Assembly: GCA_030685235.1 (NCBI GenBank)
Contig: MU839160.1
Location: 124,001 to 188,000, forward strand
Length of the DNA: 64,000 nt
From: Copromyces sp. CBS 386.78
Lineage: Eukaryota; Ascomycota; Sordariomycetes; Sordariales; Sordariaceae
Reading direction: 5' to 3'
This document shows positions 10,320-22,800 of this stretch, in pieces. Within the stretch, counting starts at the first letter, position 1; each line of letters starts with the position of its first letter. The notes beneath the pieces are model-generated. The model was not told where the DNA came from and made no database searches. It saw only the letters and a list, made by a program, of their open reading frames with translations. A program made the translations under genes and the position numbers.

Positions 10320-13300
10320 AGGACGGAACTTATAATAAAGTATCGCGCTATATTCTAAACGCACAATTATATTTACTCCAACCTTTGATTATTATATATA
10401 TTATTTAGGAATTATAAGCACGCAATAAAACTTATAATCGGTTTTTATAATTTACTTATTTAATAGAGCTGTAATTTAGTTGTATAGGCCGGGTAAGGTA
10501 GTAATACGTATATAATAAGGGCGAGGTACTATAGTAAGAGAGGATAGTAGAATAGCGAAAGGGGAAATATATTTTAGGAGGAAAGAAAATAGAGGGAGTA
10601 AAATACTTTATACGATAGGTACGAAATAGATAGTATTAAAGCGACAGGATTATTTTTGGCGATAATATTTAATAGGGTTATAGGATAATTGGATATTAGA
10701 ACGGGAGGTTTTTAAAATTATCGACGATAGGAAGGTAAAAAGTGGAAATAGAAATAGAAGTTTATACGATAGGAGGTATTATACGTAATAGGACGTAGTT
10801 GAAATAGAGGTATTAAAATACTATGCCCGATAAAGTAAGAACGAATTCGGGTAGGTTGGTAAGTAATATTTTATTTTAATTTTATAACGGGATATTTCAA
10901 ATAATCGGTTAATATTTTATACCTCTTTTTTTATATCCGACAAATATTATTACTAATATTAACGGCTAAGATAGTAAGAATATTATACCGATTCGATAAA
11001 CGACGGCATTTATTCTACCCTATTCTTTTAGTATAAAGATATTACTCGCGAAGTATTTTAATATAGATAGGTTATTATATATATAGGAAAAGATTAGTAC
11101 GTATATTACCTCTTAGGTATATGACTAATTGAATACTACGGTGTGAAGATGCTCAAATATTATTATATAAAGCCATTTCGCCTGCTATTCCGAGTAAACT
11201 CTTAAATAAAATAAATATTATAGCGAATATATATAAACCTATTATTTTCTAATTTGGGTATTATTTATATACGTTCTGGAATAATTGCCGGGAGTTTAAT
11301 AATAGTCCGATCATTTCGTAGCTCGTATACTGGGCAATTAATAATAGGCTCCATCTTCTTACTTCTATTAGGGTTATTAAAGTATCTTAATACGATAAAT
11401 ATCTAGTACTACATTATTATCCTATAACTGAAAATTCTCTCGACCTTTTTATACCTAAATTTGTATAAATTCCTAACCTAGTATTTAATTTTAATAAACC
11501 CGCTAATACTAAAATTAAATTCTTTATTATATTTGTTTATAAATAAAGTTCTTTTATGCTATATAAGATTATAAGATCCTAAGTTATTAATAAATTCCGG
11601 TAATATATTATAATTAGTATAGAGTACGGAACGAAGGTAGATAATAAAATCTATACCTTCCTCTATTTTATAAATACTTAAGAATTTATTTTACCGTTTT
11701 TTAATTACTTTTAGGTCAATCCGAAAATATATAAATAGTAAAAAATATTCTAAAGTATATATTATATTAAATTTCGATACGTCTCCTTCTTAATTAGATT
11801 ATTCTCTTAAGCGCGGATTGTATATTTTTGCAATATTAGGATATAATTCTTTAAATTCAGTAAACCTTTCGTAATTAATAAGATCCGTATATTCAAAGTA
11901 TTTAATAAAGAGATATATAATCGTTTACCGTATTTAATCCTTTTGTAATAGTATTAAAGTTATATTATAGAAGTTTATTTTATTAATATCGGATTTATAT
12001 TTCCTAATATAATAGGTATAAATTAGCTATCAATCTATATCCAATTTAATTCTTCACTCGAACTACTTTACTAAATATTAAAGAAGCGACTTTAATAATT
12101 ATTTATTTATATTAAAATTCGTTAAAGAAGGTAAAAATTATATAAAGGGGTCCGTATTTACTTATTATATTATAATAATATAATCCTTAATAAATATTAA
12201 GTAATATTAATTTTCTACCCTATTTACCTTCCTTACCTAATTTATTATTGAAGTCTCCAATTCTATCCGCTTTATTTCCGGCAATTTCGATTTACTTTTT
12301 ATCGCTATTACTACTACTATCGCTATCGCTATCGCTATCGTCAATATTTATCGCTCCTATTTTATTCGATACTTAGTTTAATACTATATTTATTACCCCT
12401 ACTCGTATAAACAATATAATCAAAGGGGTACGCGGAGTAGTAAGTCTAAGAGGGGGTTTAGGGGAACCTAGTAGAATCCTTAAGGAACCCGGAAACTATA
12501 ATACTAAGATTAGAATTTCCGAACGGAAGTAAATAGATAAATTATATTAGGGTTTTAGTATAAGTAGCTTTTTAAGTTTCCCTTTCTTACGATCTAAATT
12601 AGATGCCGCATCCTTTCGAATATAGAATATAAATTGGATAGCTTTCCTACCGGCTAGTACCGTAGACTTAAATAAGTCCCGGTTACCTTATTTATCCTAT
12701 TTGCTATTTATTGCAAATAAACTTAGTATAAATGTTTAAAATGTAAATACAATAAAATATTATGTAATAAATCGTATTCCCTTTAATAATATACTTCTTA
12801 ATACTTGCAAATTAAAGTATTTATATTTTTTTTAATCTTTCTCTAATCGAATAATAGAATCTAAAAGGCTACTTTTAATATATTTATTTTTTAGCCAAGT
12901 ATATAAAAATACCGGCGTTATAATAATAGCCCTACCAATTTATTATATATTTATCGAATTAATATATTTCCTAATAAATAAAATTTAATTTTAGCCGTTT
13001 AGGAAAGGGAAGGTTTTAAATTTAGCAATTACTTTATTGGAAACTACTATTATTAAAAAACTACTTTTATTTATATTAAATATTAAATAAAGAAAATATT
13101 TCCCTAAACCCTAATATTTTAAATAAGCGGCGTTACCGGGCCGTGACCGAATAATGTTTAACGCCGGGAATAAAGTTTTTAAAATATTTAATACTTAAAA
13201 GTCGGATGATAAACCTAGTGTAATAAATATTACTTTATAATTTTTTTCAAGCATATCTTTAATTCTAGCGATGTTTCTAAAATATTAGAAATAATAGCGA

Positions 13301-14819
13301 CCCTAATTCTATATATTAAACTTAAGATTAGACCGCTTTTCCTTCTATATAAAATAGAACCGGCAAGGATTTTTCGCTATATACCCGAGGTATCTAGACA
13401 TCTTCTATTATTAAAGTATATTATTAATTAAAGTATTAACGAAAGGGCAAATAAATATCCGGTTATTATTGTTAACGTTAATTTCTATACCCCGGTCGAA
13501 TTCGATTATATAAATTAGTAATTTTAGAATATCCGATAATTATACTCTAAATAGGCCAAATATAATTGGGAGTACGCTAGACTAATATTTTCGAAGAATT
13601 TTAAGTAGGAATTGGCAAAATAAATATATATTAAGAATAGACCGCCGTATAGAGCGAAATAATCCAAATTCGTTAATAAATATTTATAAGGGTAATAACT
13701 ATATTTCCCTATTCGTATCCTCTAATCTACGAGCCTATTCTTCTATAAAATACTTTTTAATATATATTCGTATTTTAAATTCTTTACGAAGGGGTAATAT
13801 AATAATAGTTAGCTTGAATTAAACCTCCCCTTTATTATAAAAATAACGAATTATAAAAAGGGTACTATATTCTATAAGAATCTATATATTAGTGATTTTG
13901 GGGTTAAAACTATAGTCGATTTCTATATTACTTAAATATCCGAATACCTGGCGGTAATAGATTATAGTATAATTATCTTCAATAATAAATAATTCTTTAT
14001 AACCAAGTTTAAATCGGGGGATTTTGAAACCGGGAGACTAGTTGGCGTATTTCATTTATTAATCGAATTTATCTTTAGTAATTATACGTTAAATTTATAA
14101 AATAGGATTGGCAAATCTATTTTATTATTATACCGAAATTGAATAATTAAAATTATAATAAATTACCCTTCCTATATAGGTTATTTTATACTTCCGAAAT
14201 TATTTTAGATACTTATATAATAGATTGCCGTAATTATATTAATAAACGAAGTCTAACGGAAATAATAATACCTTATTTAAATATTTAAAATACTACTCCG
14301 ACGTAGTATATAGAAATTATCCCTACTACAGATACTCCTATAGTTTAAATACTAATTAATTAGTATATTTAGCTATCCCTCTATATATTTTCCTTCGTAT
14401 ATATAATAAATTAAGGAGTGTTTAAAATGTATATTTAATATTAATAATATAATATTATTCTTATAGTAAAACTTAGTTAGGAAGGGATCGTATATTTAAA
14501 GATATAATATATATACGTATTTTACTAAGAGGTAGGTTATTTTAAAATTTATCGACTAATATTTCTTTAAATAAAAGTAGATTATAAAGCTTTTTGATAC
14601 TCTTAGCGGACTTAAACGCGTAGATTAGTATTTTATATTCTTTCCGAAATATATTCATTTTTTATAGGAATACAACGAATAAATCTTAAAAGAATATCGT
14701 TTTAATTAATTTTAAATTATATAGTACTTCTTTAATAGGATCGAATATTTCTATTCTTAATACCGGTTTAATATTAGTAATCAGAATTGTATATATAATT
14801 AAATATCATAAGGGTATAT
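10320..14819. other. RIP-mutated DNA with unassigned coding-like frames on both strands
   Basis: Long frames interrupted only by TAA or TAG can be followed on the + strand (for example 13380-13760) and on the - strand (much of 11.2-14.8 kb). RIP removes TGA and leaves both strands artificially open, so I cannot decide which is real. I looked for reverse transcriptase, helicase, DDE transposase and tyrosine recombinase motifs and found none. A short ATCGCT microsatellite lies at about 12300-12342; read antisense it gives an Asp/Ser run. Confidence 0.4.
12300..12342. repeat. ATCGCT hexanucleotide microsatellite
   Basis: About four to five tandem ATCGCT units are preceded by ATTACTACTACT. On the minus strand the tract would encode an alternating Asp-Ser run next to Lys residues, which could be an acidic linker in a lost protein. 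It contains CG but no CA, so RIP left it alone. Confidence 0.55.
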
Positions 14820-15535
14820 GTATATATTCAATATTTAGGGTTTAGTTTATATTAGTATCTATTAACGTAACTGAATCGATTATAGCCGTATTTATTCCGT
14901 TATCCTCCTCGTCGTTAACTTCTCTATTATTGAAATCGTTGCCTACTTCGTTAACGTTATCTTTAGGTTCCGAATTACCGGCAATAATATTAAATTTTAT
15001 CCGCTTTTAAACATCTAGCTCTTCTTCTTCGGTAATTACTTCTACGCCTATAAATACGCCTATATTTAATTTATCCTCTTATTTAATCGTTATTTATGGG
15101 TTTTCTAGAATATTGTTAATAATATTTAAAATTGTTTGTTCATCCTCCGGACTTTTATAGTTAAATTCTTTTTCAAATATCCTAATATATACTTTATCGG
15201 GTTTAAAAAAGAATATATCTATATTTCTATCGTTATTAAAAATATTATAGCCCGCGACCTATATTATAATTCTATTTATTTTAGGCGATATAGTAGTTAA
15301 CGATTGTACTTTATATATAGTAGGCTAGGCCGTAATATTTATATTAAAAATATTTTACTATATTTAATTATTTAGTTACTCTGTATTTATTCTACTCCCG
15401 CTCCCGCTTTCGCCCTTATCCTTTTCGCTTTTTAAATCGGAATTTTTTAATATATTCTAATCTATACCCGAATTAGACGAACTATCCTCTTAATTATTTA
15501 ATTCCCACTTCCTTTTAATTATCCGGGGCTACCCT
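14820..15535 (-). pseudogene. Acidic protein remnant on the minus strand, RIP-inactivated
   Basis: Read on the minus strand from about 15535 to 14820, one frame continues for roughly 235 codons, broken only by TAA and TAG at positions where Gln or Trp are expected. It is hydrophilic and Asp/Glu/Asn/Ser-rich, with pieces such as SEKDKGESGSGS, VITEEEELDV and EVNDEEDNGINT. The opposite strand over the same interval gives only Ser and Leu runs, which supports minus-strand coding. I do not recognise the family. It is not a typical gag-pol and no LTR flanks it. Confidence 0.45.
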
Positions 15536-15878
15536 TATATTATTATAGTAAGGAAGAATAGCCTTGCAATATTATTACCCCGTTGAAATATAGCGCGGGC
15601 AAATATAAAATATCTTAATAAATAAATACTATAAAACCTATTTAATATTTAATAAAGAAATGTACGAAGATATATATTCGTTATATAGTTATTATTAATA
15701 TATTTTTTTTTGTCTATAAGTAATATATATAATTTTGCGGGGTATTATAAATATAAATATTTTTTAAGGTATTGTTAGGTGAAAGAATTTTTATTATTTA
15801 TATATTCGAAATATATTCCCCGCCCCGCCCGTTATTAAAGACTTTTATTTCGTAAAGGGAAGTAGAAGAGGTAGGAGT

Positions 15879-15940
15879 AGGGCGGGAATTTGGCGGGGAA
15901 ATAGTTATGGGCGGGGAAGTAAGGCGGGCGCCCGGGTAGG
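15879..15940 (+). other. G-run island in AT-rich DNA (possible G-quadruplex)
   Basis: Repeated GGCGGG and GGCGGGG blocks are spaced by 5 to 12 bases within about 60 bp, a striking contrast to the surrounding DNA. The tract has almost no CA or TG, so RIP could not erode it. It lies about 570 bp upstream of the dead three-exon gene and might have been part of its promoter. Confidence 0.4.
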
Positions 15941-16505
15941 GATAGGTATGTATTAGAAATAAGGTCTGATAAAATAAAGTTAGCTATTATAATTTTATAT
16001 TTATTATATAAAGAAGTTCGGATTATCGCTCTTCTATTTACTTCCTCCTCTAATTCCCTAAATTTTTTCTTCTTCCCTTCTACTTCTTCCTCCTTTAATA
16101 TTTAATTTAATTTATATATCGACGATAGTTTTATTTCTAATTTATTTTAATTTCGTTAAATAATTCCCCCCCCCCTATATTTATTTTTAATTTCTTTTAT
16201 TTTCTTTAAATACTATTATACTTATTATTTTATATTATTCTTACCTTATAATTACTATTATTATTACTTATATATATATTATCCGAAAGCCTTAGTGGCA
16301 ATATATATATTCGTTCAATTTTCTTCTATTTATTATACGTCTACTCTCTATTTTATTCGTTTATATATATTTCTAACCCGTTATAATATTAGCTAACCCT
16401 CCCTTAGCTGGAACCCTCTAATAGGTTTTAATAAGGGTATATATAAGTTTTTATCGTTCCGATTTTTTCTTACTATACTATTATATTAATTATTTTCTTT
16501 TATAG

Positions 16506-17806
16506 TCCGCTCACTTTATTAACTTTAAATTCCTCGCTACTACTACTATTTAGGCTGCTTAATAATTGCTTTTTAATAATTAGTAGACTAATATCCCCGG
16601 CTTCTAAATGTAGTAGTTAGGAACCTAATTTACTAATAGCTAATAGACTAACTTTTCGGGCGTTCAGACGCAGTAGCCGGGAGCCTAGCCTAGCGATAGC
16701 CAATAGACCAACTTATCGGGTATATAAACGTAATAACCGGGAACCTATTTTAGCAATAGCTAATAGACTAACCTCTTGGGCTTTGAAATATAATAGTCGG
16801 GAGCCTAGCTGGCAAATACTATAAGTTATCTCTTTATATTAGACTTTATTTATTAATATTAATTATTTTTTATAGATTAAATTTACTAAAGCGATTAAAT
16901 TTACCAATTATAAGATTCAATGTAATAAGAAGGCTGCTAATATATTCTATCCTAAGAGACGCTTTAAGAACGTCGGTATTTTAGTCGATTTTAATATTAT
17001 TAATTTGAATAAAGAGGAAGTTATCGACGAGGAAGGATTCGACGAGAAATAATATAAAAATATTATTAAATACAAATTCTATTAGCTTAAAATAATTACC
17101 TACTAGATTAAATATCGTACTATTTAACGCTTATATACTATAATCTATATTAGAAATTAATAGGCTAAATACGAAAAAATATATTCCCTTTCTATTTAAG
17201 GTATCGAATCGGACGAAGGTAGAAGTTGGGTATATATAGAAGTATTAGGTAAATAAGATAATAACTTCGGCTAATAACGCTTTTATATTTTAAAGAGAAT
17301 TAAGGCTAAAATTAAATTTCTTAACGAAAATAATATATTCTTTATTAATTATAAGGATATCGATATTATTTTATAATTCTTTTAGTAGCGTTAGGAGGAA
17401 CCTGGCGGTATTAACGAATTCATATCTATTTTTTATTAGTTTACAGGCTTCGATATTAGGGCGTCTACCCCCAAAGCCTAATATTAAGTTCGCGGTAAAT
17501 TATTATTAATATTACTATAAAATATATATATTAATAAAAAAAATAGGCGTCTATTGCCAGGTTATAATTATAGTAAAGATGTAGGATTATTATACTAATA
17601 TAATTTATAAGAATAACTTTCCTAAAGAATATAATTTTAATAACGAAGAATTTATTAAACTCTAGGAATTTATCGCGGACGATTAGAACGAAGAGGATAG
17701 ATTTAATAAGAAGGACTTTATTTTTAAATAAAAGACGAAAATTATTAAGAAGGTAGCCGTTAAACATTTGTACTTTACTAAAAGTATATTCCGGAAATAT
17801 TTTTAA
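16506..17806 (+). pseudogene. Three-exon gene of unknown function, RIP-inactivated, with Gln-rich repeats
   Basis: Three segments join in frame: 16506-16820, 16876-17494 and 17547-17806, the last ending in TAA. The gaps look like fungal introns of 55 and 52 bp. The first has a donor ATAAGT that is one TpG-to-TpA change away from GTAAGT and an acceptor TTTTTTATAG; the second has GTAAAT and ends in AATAG. Both phases fit. All internal stops are TAA or TAG at presumed Gln or Trp codons. Exon 1 carries four 60-bp repeats encoding Gln-rich 20-residue units. Exons 2 and 3 encode a Lys/Glu/Asn-rich protein of about 290 residues (for example NLNKEEVIDEEGFDEK). The 5' end is uncertain; TTTTATAG before 16506 may itself be an acceptor. 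I recognise no family. Introns argue against a retroelement origin. Confidence 0.6.
16575..16814 (+). repeat. Four 60-bp tandem repeats encoding Gln-rich 20-mers
   Basis: The four units start at 16575, 16635, 16695 and 16755 with no length variation. Each encodes about 20 residues of the pattern SQQTNxSGxQTQQPGxQ, where many Gln codons now read TAA or TAG. A multiple-of-three period with a conserved frame shows that the array was coding. Confidence 0.8.
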
Positions 17807-18864
17807 CTTCCCTCCTTTAAACTTCAATAATTAACCGGAATTAATATTTCTACCCCTATAGGGGCACCCTAAATTGCCGTTGGCGGAGTTAATACCGGTA
17901 ATTAAACGTAGGGGTTAGGTAATAAATAAAGTATATAATATTAATTCTCTTTTTAATAGTTTTCTTTTATTGTAGTATATTTTTTATTTTTTAGGACCGG
18001 ATTTTATTATTATAATATTAGGGTAATAGGGTTAGTAGGCGTTTATTAAACGGGAATATAGGATAGATTTAATAGTATTTCTAAGTTTTCTTTTTATTAT
18101 TTTATATAAGTATTTCAAGTAATATTTTAATAATGCTAATAAAATATAATAAATAATGAAATATCCCATATAAGATTAATTCAATATTAATTAAATATAT
18201 TATTTCCCTTTACAATTTATATTATTATTATATTTATAATTATAATTCTTACCTCTCCAATTATATTGGAGTTACTATATAGATATTATAATATTATATA
18301 TATGAATAATTACTGTAGTAATCGATAAATTGTCTTATTAACGTTTTATATATTAATTTTCTATAAATAAAGTATAAAACTAATTTAATATATTTAAATA
18401 TGCCGCTCCTTTTCTTTATAACCCTCTGTCACTTTTAATTACCTATAGTAAACAATATAATTAGGCATTAAATTAGATTAAATCTTTTATTTAAGAGAAT
18501 ATTAATTTTTTAGCGAATTTACCAACGTTAATTCCGCCCCTTTAGACCGTCCTATAATTTCTAATTGCCTATACTACTGTATATACGTTGTATTATCCGT
18601 ATAAACTTCCTCCCGCCCCCCTCCTACCCTACTTTAACTTTATAACTTTCTACTCCTAATATAATATAAATTAATATTTTTATGTATATAGATTAATATA
18701 ATAATTTATTTTTAATATAAACCGTTATTATATTATTATATACCTATTTATATTTATTATTTTAATATTTATTAATATTAATAACCCTATTTTATACGCG
18801 ATTGTAGCCTCTAAGAAGGATAAGAATATAAGTAAAGTTAATCTCACCTTTAATTTATAATAAA
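17807..18864. other. RIP-mutated spacer without identifiable features
   Basis: This stretch lies between the dead three-exon gene and the split ORF. I see no frame, repeat or terminal structure that I can support. It presumably held the 3' end of one gene and the promoter of the next. Confidence 0.4.
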
Positions 18865-19359
18865 ATAACTAATAAATTTTCTATTTATAATATCTAGCCA
18901 AATCCTATTACTATAGGTAAAAGACCCGCGTACTCTAGTAGTAGCAAGTTTAATGTAATACCCGCTACTATTACTATTCTAGCCTCCTCTTCTATAGTTG
19001 TAATTGTAACGACTAAAGTAAAGCCTAAGAAAGGTCGAAATAAATTTCCTAATAGCAAAAACAAACCTAAAACAACTATACCTATAATATTTCGTCTTCA
19101 AACTATTGCGATTATTACCGCTCCCGATATTCTTACTATTATATTTAATTTTACTCCTAATTTTACGGATCCGAACGTTAAACTTCTAATTACTACTACT
19201 ATTGTTATAGTTCCCCTTCCTATCCCCGAATAATATTATATACTAAAAAACGCGTATACTACCTTTAATACGGCCAATAGAATTATAAGTAAAGGCGCTC
19301 GCCTAAATAATTATTATAAACTATTTTTAATATAAGTAAAAAAGGCCGTTTAAAGTAAC
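18865..19359 (+). pseudogene. 5' part of an unknown ORF split by element A
   Basis: From an ATA at 18865 that could be a mutated ATG, one frame runs to the insertion point of element A with TAA or TAG only where Gln or Trp codons would be expected. It encodes a Ser/Thr/Ile-rich start, then a Lys/Arg/Pro-rich basic stretch (KPKKGRNKFPNSKNKPK) and a segment containing NTANRIISKGARLNNYYKLF. The last five bases, GTAAC at 19355-19359, are the target duplication of element A. The frame resumes in phase at 34229. I do not recognise the family. Confidence 0.6.
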
Positions 19360-19667
19360 TATCACAGGGTTAGCCTTGTAATGGTTCAGAGTATGCGGTT
19401 GGCAGCTATCGGAACTAGGGATTAGGCTATAGCTCCGAGTACAGCATAAGGCCATCACAGCCTTCGCAAAAGGCTATAATAGCCTCATTATCGCCATCGC
19501 TACACAGGTCGTACTAGCTCTACAATACTTATAAGATTGCTACAGAACTAATCTCCTAAATTAGCCTCTATAAAGACCAATTTAAAATCGCACCCTTAAA
19601 CCTTTCCTCTTACTCCTTTGTACAATTACGTATATTCTTACCTACCTTATACTTTTATACTGTAATA
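19360..19667 (+). repeat. 5' LTR of element A (308 bp)
   Basis: It begins TATCACAGGG, a RIP product of TGTCACAGGG, and ends CTGTAATA. It matches 33916-34223 over its full 308 bp with transition differences. Its outer (5') half keeps many CA and TG sites, while its inner half is heavily mutated. Confidence 0.92.
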
Positions 19668-19899
19668 GTTAATTGCACTTTCAAACTATCGCGTTTATAT
19701 ATACATCTCTTTTTAACCCTTAGAATCGTACGGCAAAAAATTACGTAATTTAAAACTATACCGGGATCGCCTTATAAGAGTCGTAAACCTTAATATATAG
19801 AATCGCCTTGTTAAACCGCAAATTCGTTAGGACCGGACCCCAAAAGCGGTAATCTAATTATTACGACTACGCCTTTATATTACAATAGTCCCCCTTAAT

Positions 19900-22800
19900 T
19901 ACGCCTTTATATTGCAGCAATCCCCCTTATATTATAAATTAACTTCTTTATAAAAGATAATAGTAATTACGACTATTATTCTAATAATAATATTTTACTA
20001 CCGGATTATATCGTTCTAAGCCTTTAGGAAACGGGATAAAGAATTAATTTATTAATAAACGATTCCCCTAATCTATTCGACCTTAGGGAACTTTTTAATA
20101 TTTTTACTAAACATTTAATTCCCGATATTAAAATTTATTGGACAGCCTTTCTTTAATTCGTTAATATTATTCGCGGCATCCGGGATTTCGTAAACGGCTT
20201 TACAAAGGATATTCAACTATATTTAATTTTTCGAAATTATAAAATCTTCGCTAAAATTGTCGCCCAATAATTAATTTTCAAATCTATTATCGAACTATTA
20301 GAAAGGGTATTTACAATAATTATTACAAATTACAATACTATAATAAAATAATAAAATGTAATATAATATATAATTACAATTTTATAATAGCGGATTATAA
20401 CTATATTTATTACAATTCCCTTTAATATATTAAAAACCTTTAACGCCCTTAAAGAAATTATAATAACCGTTTCCCGGCCCTCTAAACGTATTATTAAAAA
20501 CCTTCCGATTTTTATTAAAGAGGATAAAAATAATACTAAATATTATAATATTTTCTAATTATAATAGAATTAAATTAGGATTGTATAAGAATTCGACCCC
20601 CTTTATTTCCCTATAGAACGGGTTAAAATTGTACGTACAATATTCTAATTAAGATTAAATTTACGTTCGGTATTAAACGACGGCTTAAAGAAATTTATAA
20701 AATTCTTTAAGGAATTTAGGAAATAATTATAGGCGACCGGCGAAACTTTCCTTACGTATTTTATAAACTAATATAATAATATTAATATTAAACTAAATAT
20801 TAATAAACGCCTTATTAATTTCTACTAAAGTAATACTCCTTTCCTATACTTCGAAATCATATTTACTAAATTTATAAATAAATATAAATTTAATAACGCA
20901 ATAAAAATTCATTACCTTCGTAATAAATTTAATAAACGGCTTTAAAGTGCTTTAATTGCTTAAGATTTCCCCGAGGATAATAATTATACTATATAATTAA
21001 AATTTGTAAAGAAGGTTAACCGGAAATTAGAAGACGCTAATTATTATAATAAAATAGTTGCAAGTACCTTCAAAAACTCAAACTCCTCCTCTAAAAATAT
21101 TATAACGGCCCTTCCTATTATAATTAATAAACTTATAAATTAGAAAGGAAATTAAAGAAATTTTAATTTTATAAATCTTTTTACTATATTCGACCCCGAG
21201 GTTTTTAAAGAACGAAGGGAAAAAGGCTTTTACTATTATTATAATTAGCAAGGTTATATCGCCCGTAATTACTTCGAATCTATTAATTAAAATAATAAAC
21301 TTCGTATTAATAGTAAATTGGCCGGTAAAAAAAAGAAGGGTAGGAGTAAATATAATAATAGTAATACCGAATAAGAACCTATAGAGGTCCATTTAATAAA
21401 AGCTATTAATACGATTATAACCTCTATAATTAAGCCGGCCGTAAGCGATAAATATTATAATAAACTGGAAAATATTTAGCTTTTACGCTTAATCGTACGT
21501 AGAGGCTGAACCGGGTAATTATATTATAAAAATAACGAAATCCTTTAACGGATTTAAAGGAAATATAAATCTAATTATTAAATAATACTATTCTAAATTT
21601 AATTTTATTATTTATATATATAATTACTAGTACGTATAAAGACTACTATATTTCCCTTATTAATAGCGGATATTCTATATTTATATTTATCGATTATTCT
21701 TTCGTTATAAAGTATAATTTTCCCCGTTTCCGCCTTCTTTATTTTTAAAAATTTATATTCGTAAATAGAAATATTAAAGGTATAATTAGCGAAAGAATAA
21801 TAGGAAAGCTATAAATAAGTTATTATAAAAAAATTATTACCTTTTTAATTTATAACCTCTTTAATAAATACCCGATTATTTTAAAGTTCCCTTAAATAAA
21901 ATTCTATAAACTATATATCGACTATAAAAAAAGTAATATATATTTTAGCTACCTGGGTTATAAGGACCGCTATTTACTAATGGGGCTCCCTAATAATTAA
22001 ATAGAAATACCTTAAACCTTCTCTAACCCTATTTCTATTATAATTGCCCGTACTTATAAAAAGGCGCCCCCTTAAAATAATTTTAAACTCCCTTCCTCTC
22101 CTTCTTATATTTTTAAAGCTTATTTCTATAAAGAGGCGGCCTAATACAAAGAAATCGAAAATTAACTTATTAAAATTCCCCAATTTAAAGACGAAGGATT
22201 TAAAAAATAAATTTCCAACTCTCTCGTTAAAGTACTATTAACGGCTCTATTATAAACTCTTATCATATACTGCGTAAGCGCGAAAATATAAAGTATTATA
22301 AATACTATTACTATCTTAATACTAATTAAACGGAATATACTATACGAACCGTATATTAAATTTAATAAAAGACGTATATTAATAAATACGCGCCGTACTA
22401 ATACTTAAATAAGTAAATATATTAAAGATAATATAAACTTTATTAATATTAAAGAATTTAACGCCGCTACCTTCAATTTTATTTATAAAAAGGACCGATT
22501 TTAATTATATATTACTAATTACGTTCAATTAAAAAAGCAAATTACCGTTTTAAAATTCCGGGAAATAGATCTTATATATAAAATTATAAAAAATATTATC
22601 GAAAGGCGAAGGGAAAAATATAAAAATAATCTTCTACGTTCCCTCTACTCCTTTATTAATAATATAACTAGTAAGTACAAATTTAAAATAGAAAAGGAGG
22701 CGGCGGTAATCGCTAAATCTATTGCTTTAATAGGGGATCTAATTAAAGACGTACCGCTCTATAAAGAAATTATCCGTTGTATTTATTTAATAAAAGTAAT

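Noticed and set aside
10080..10364. 94-codon minus-strand Phe/Leu-rich ORF resembling a membrane protein
   Set aside because: It is the antisense of the purine-rich 27-bp repeat and has no other support.
10320..14819. Very long antisense frame interrupted only by TAA and TAG, resembling one giant gene
   Set aside because: RIP removes TGA and opens both strands. A + strand frame looks equally good near 13380-13760, and no known motif was found, so I did not call a single gene.
21078..21392. 104-codon minus-strand ORF
   Set aside because: It overlaps the zinc-knuckle region of element A in antisense and is hydrophobic filler from AT-rich DNA.
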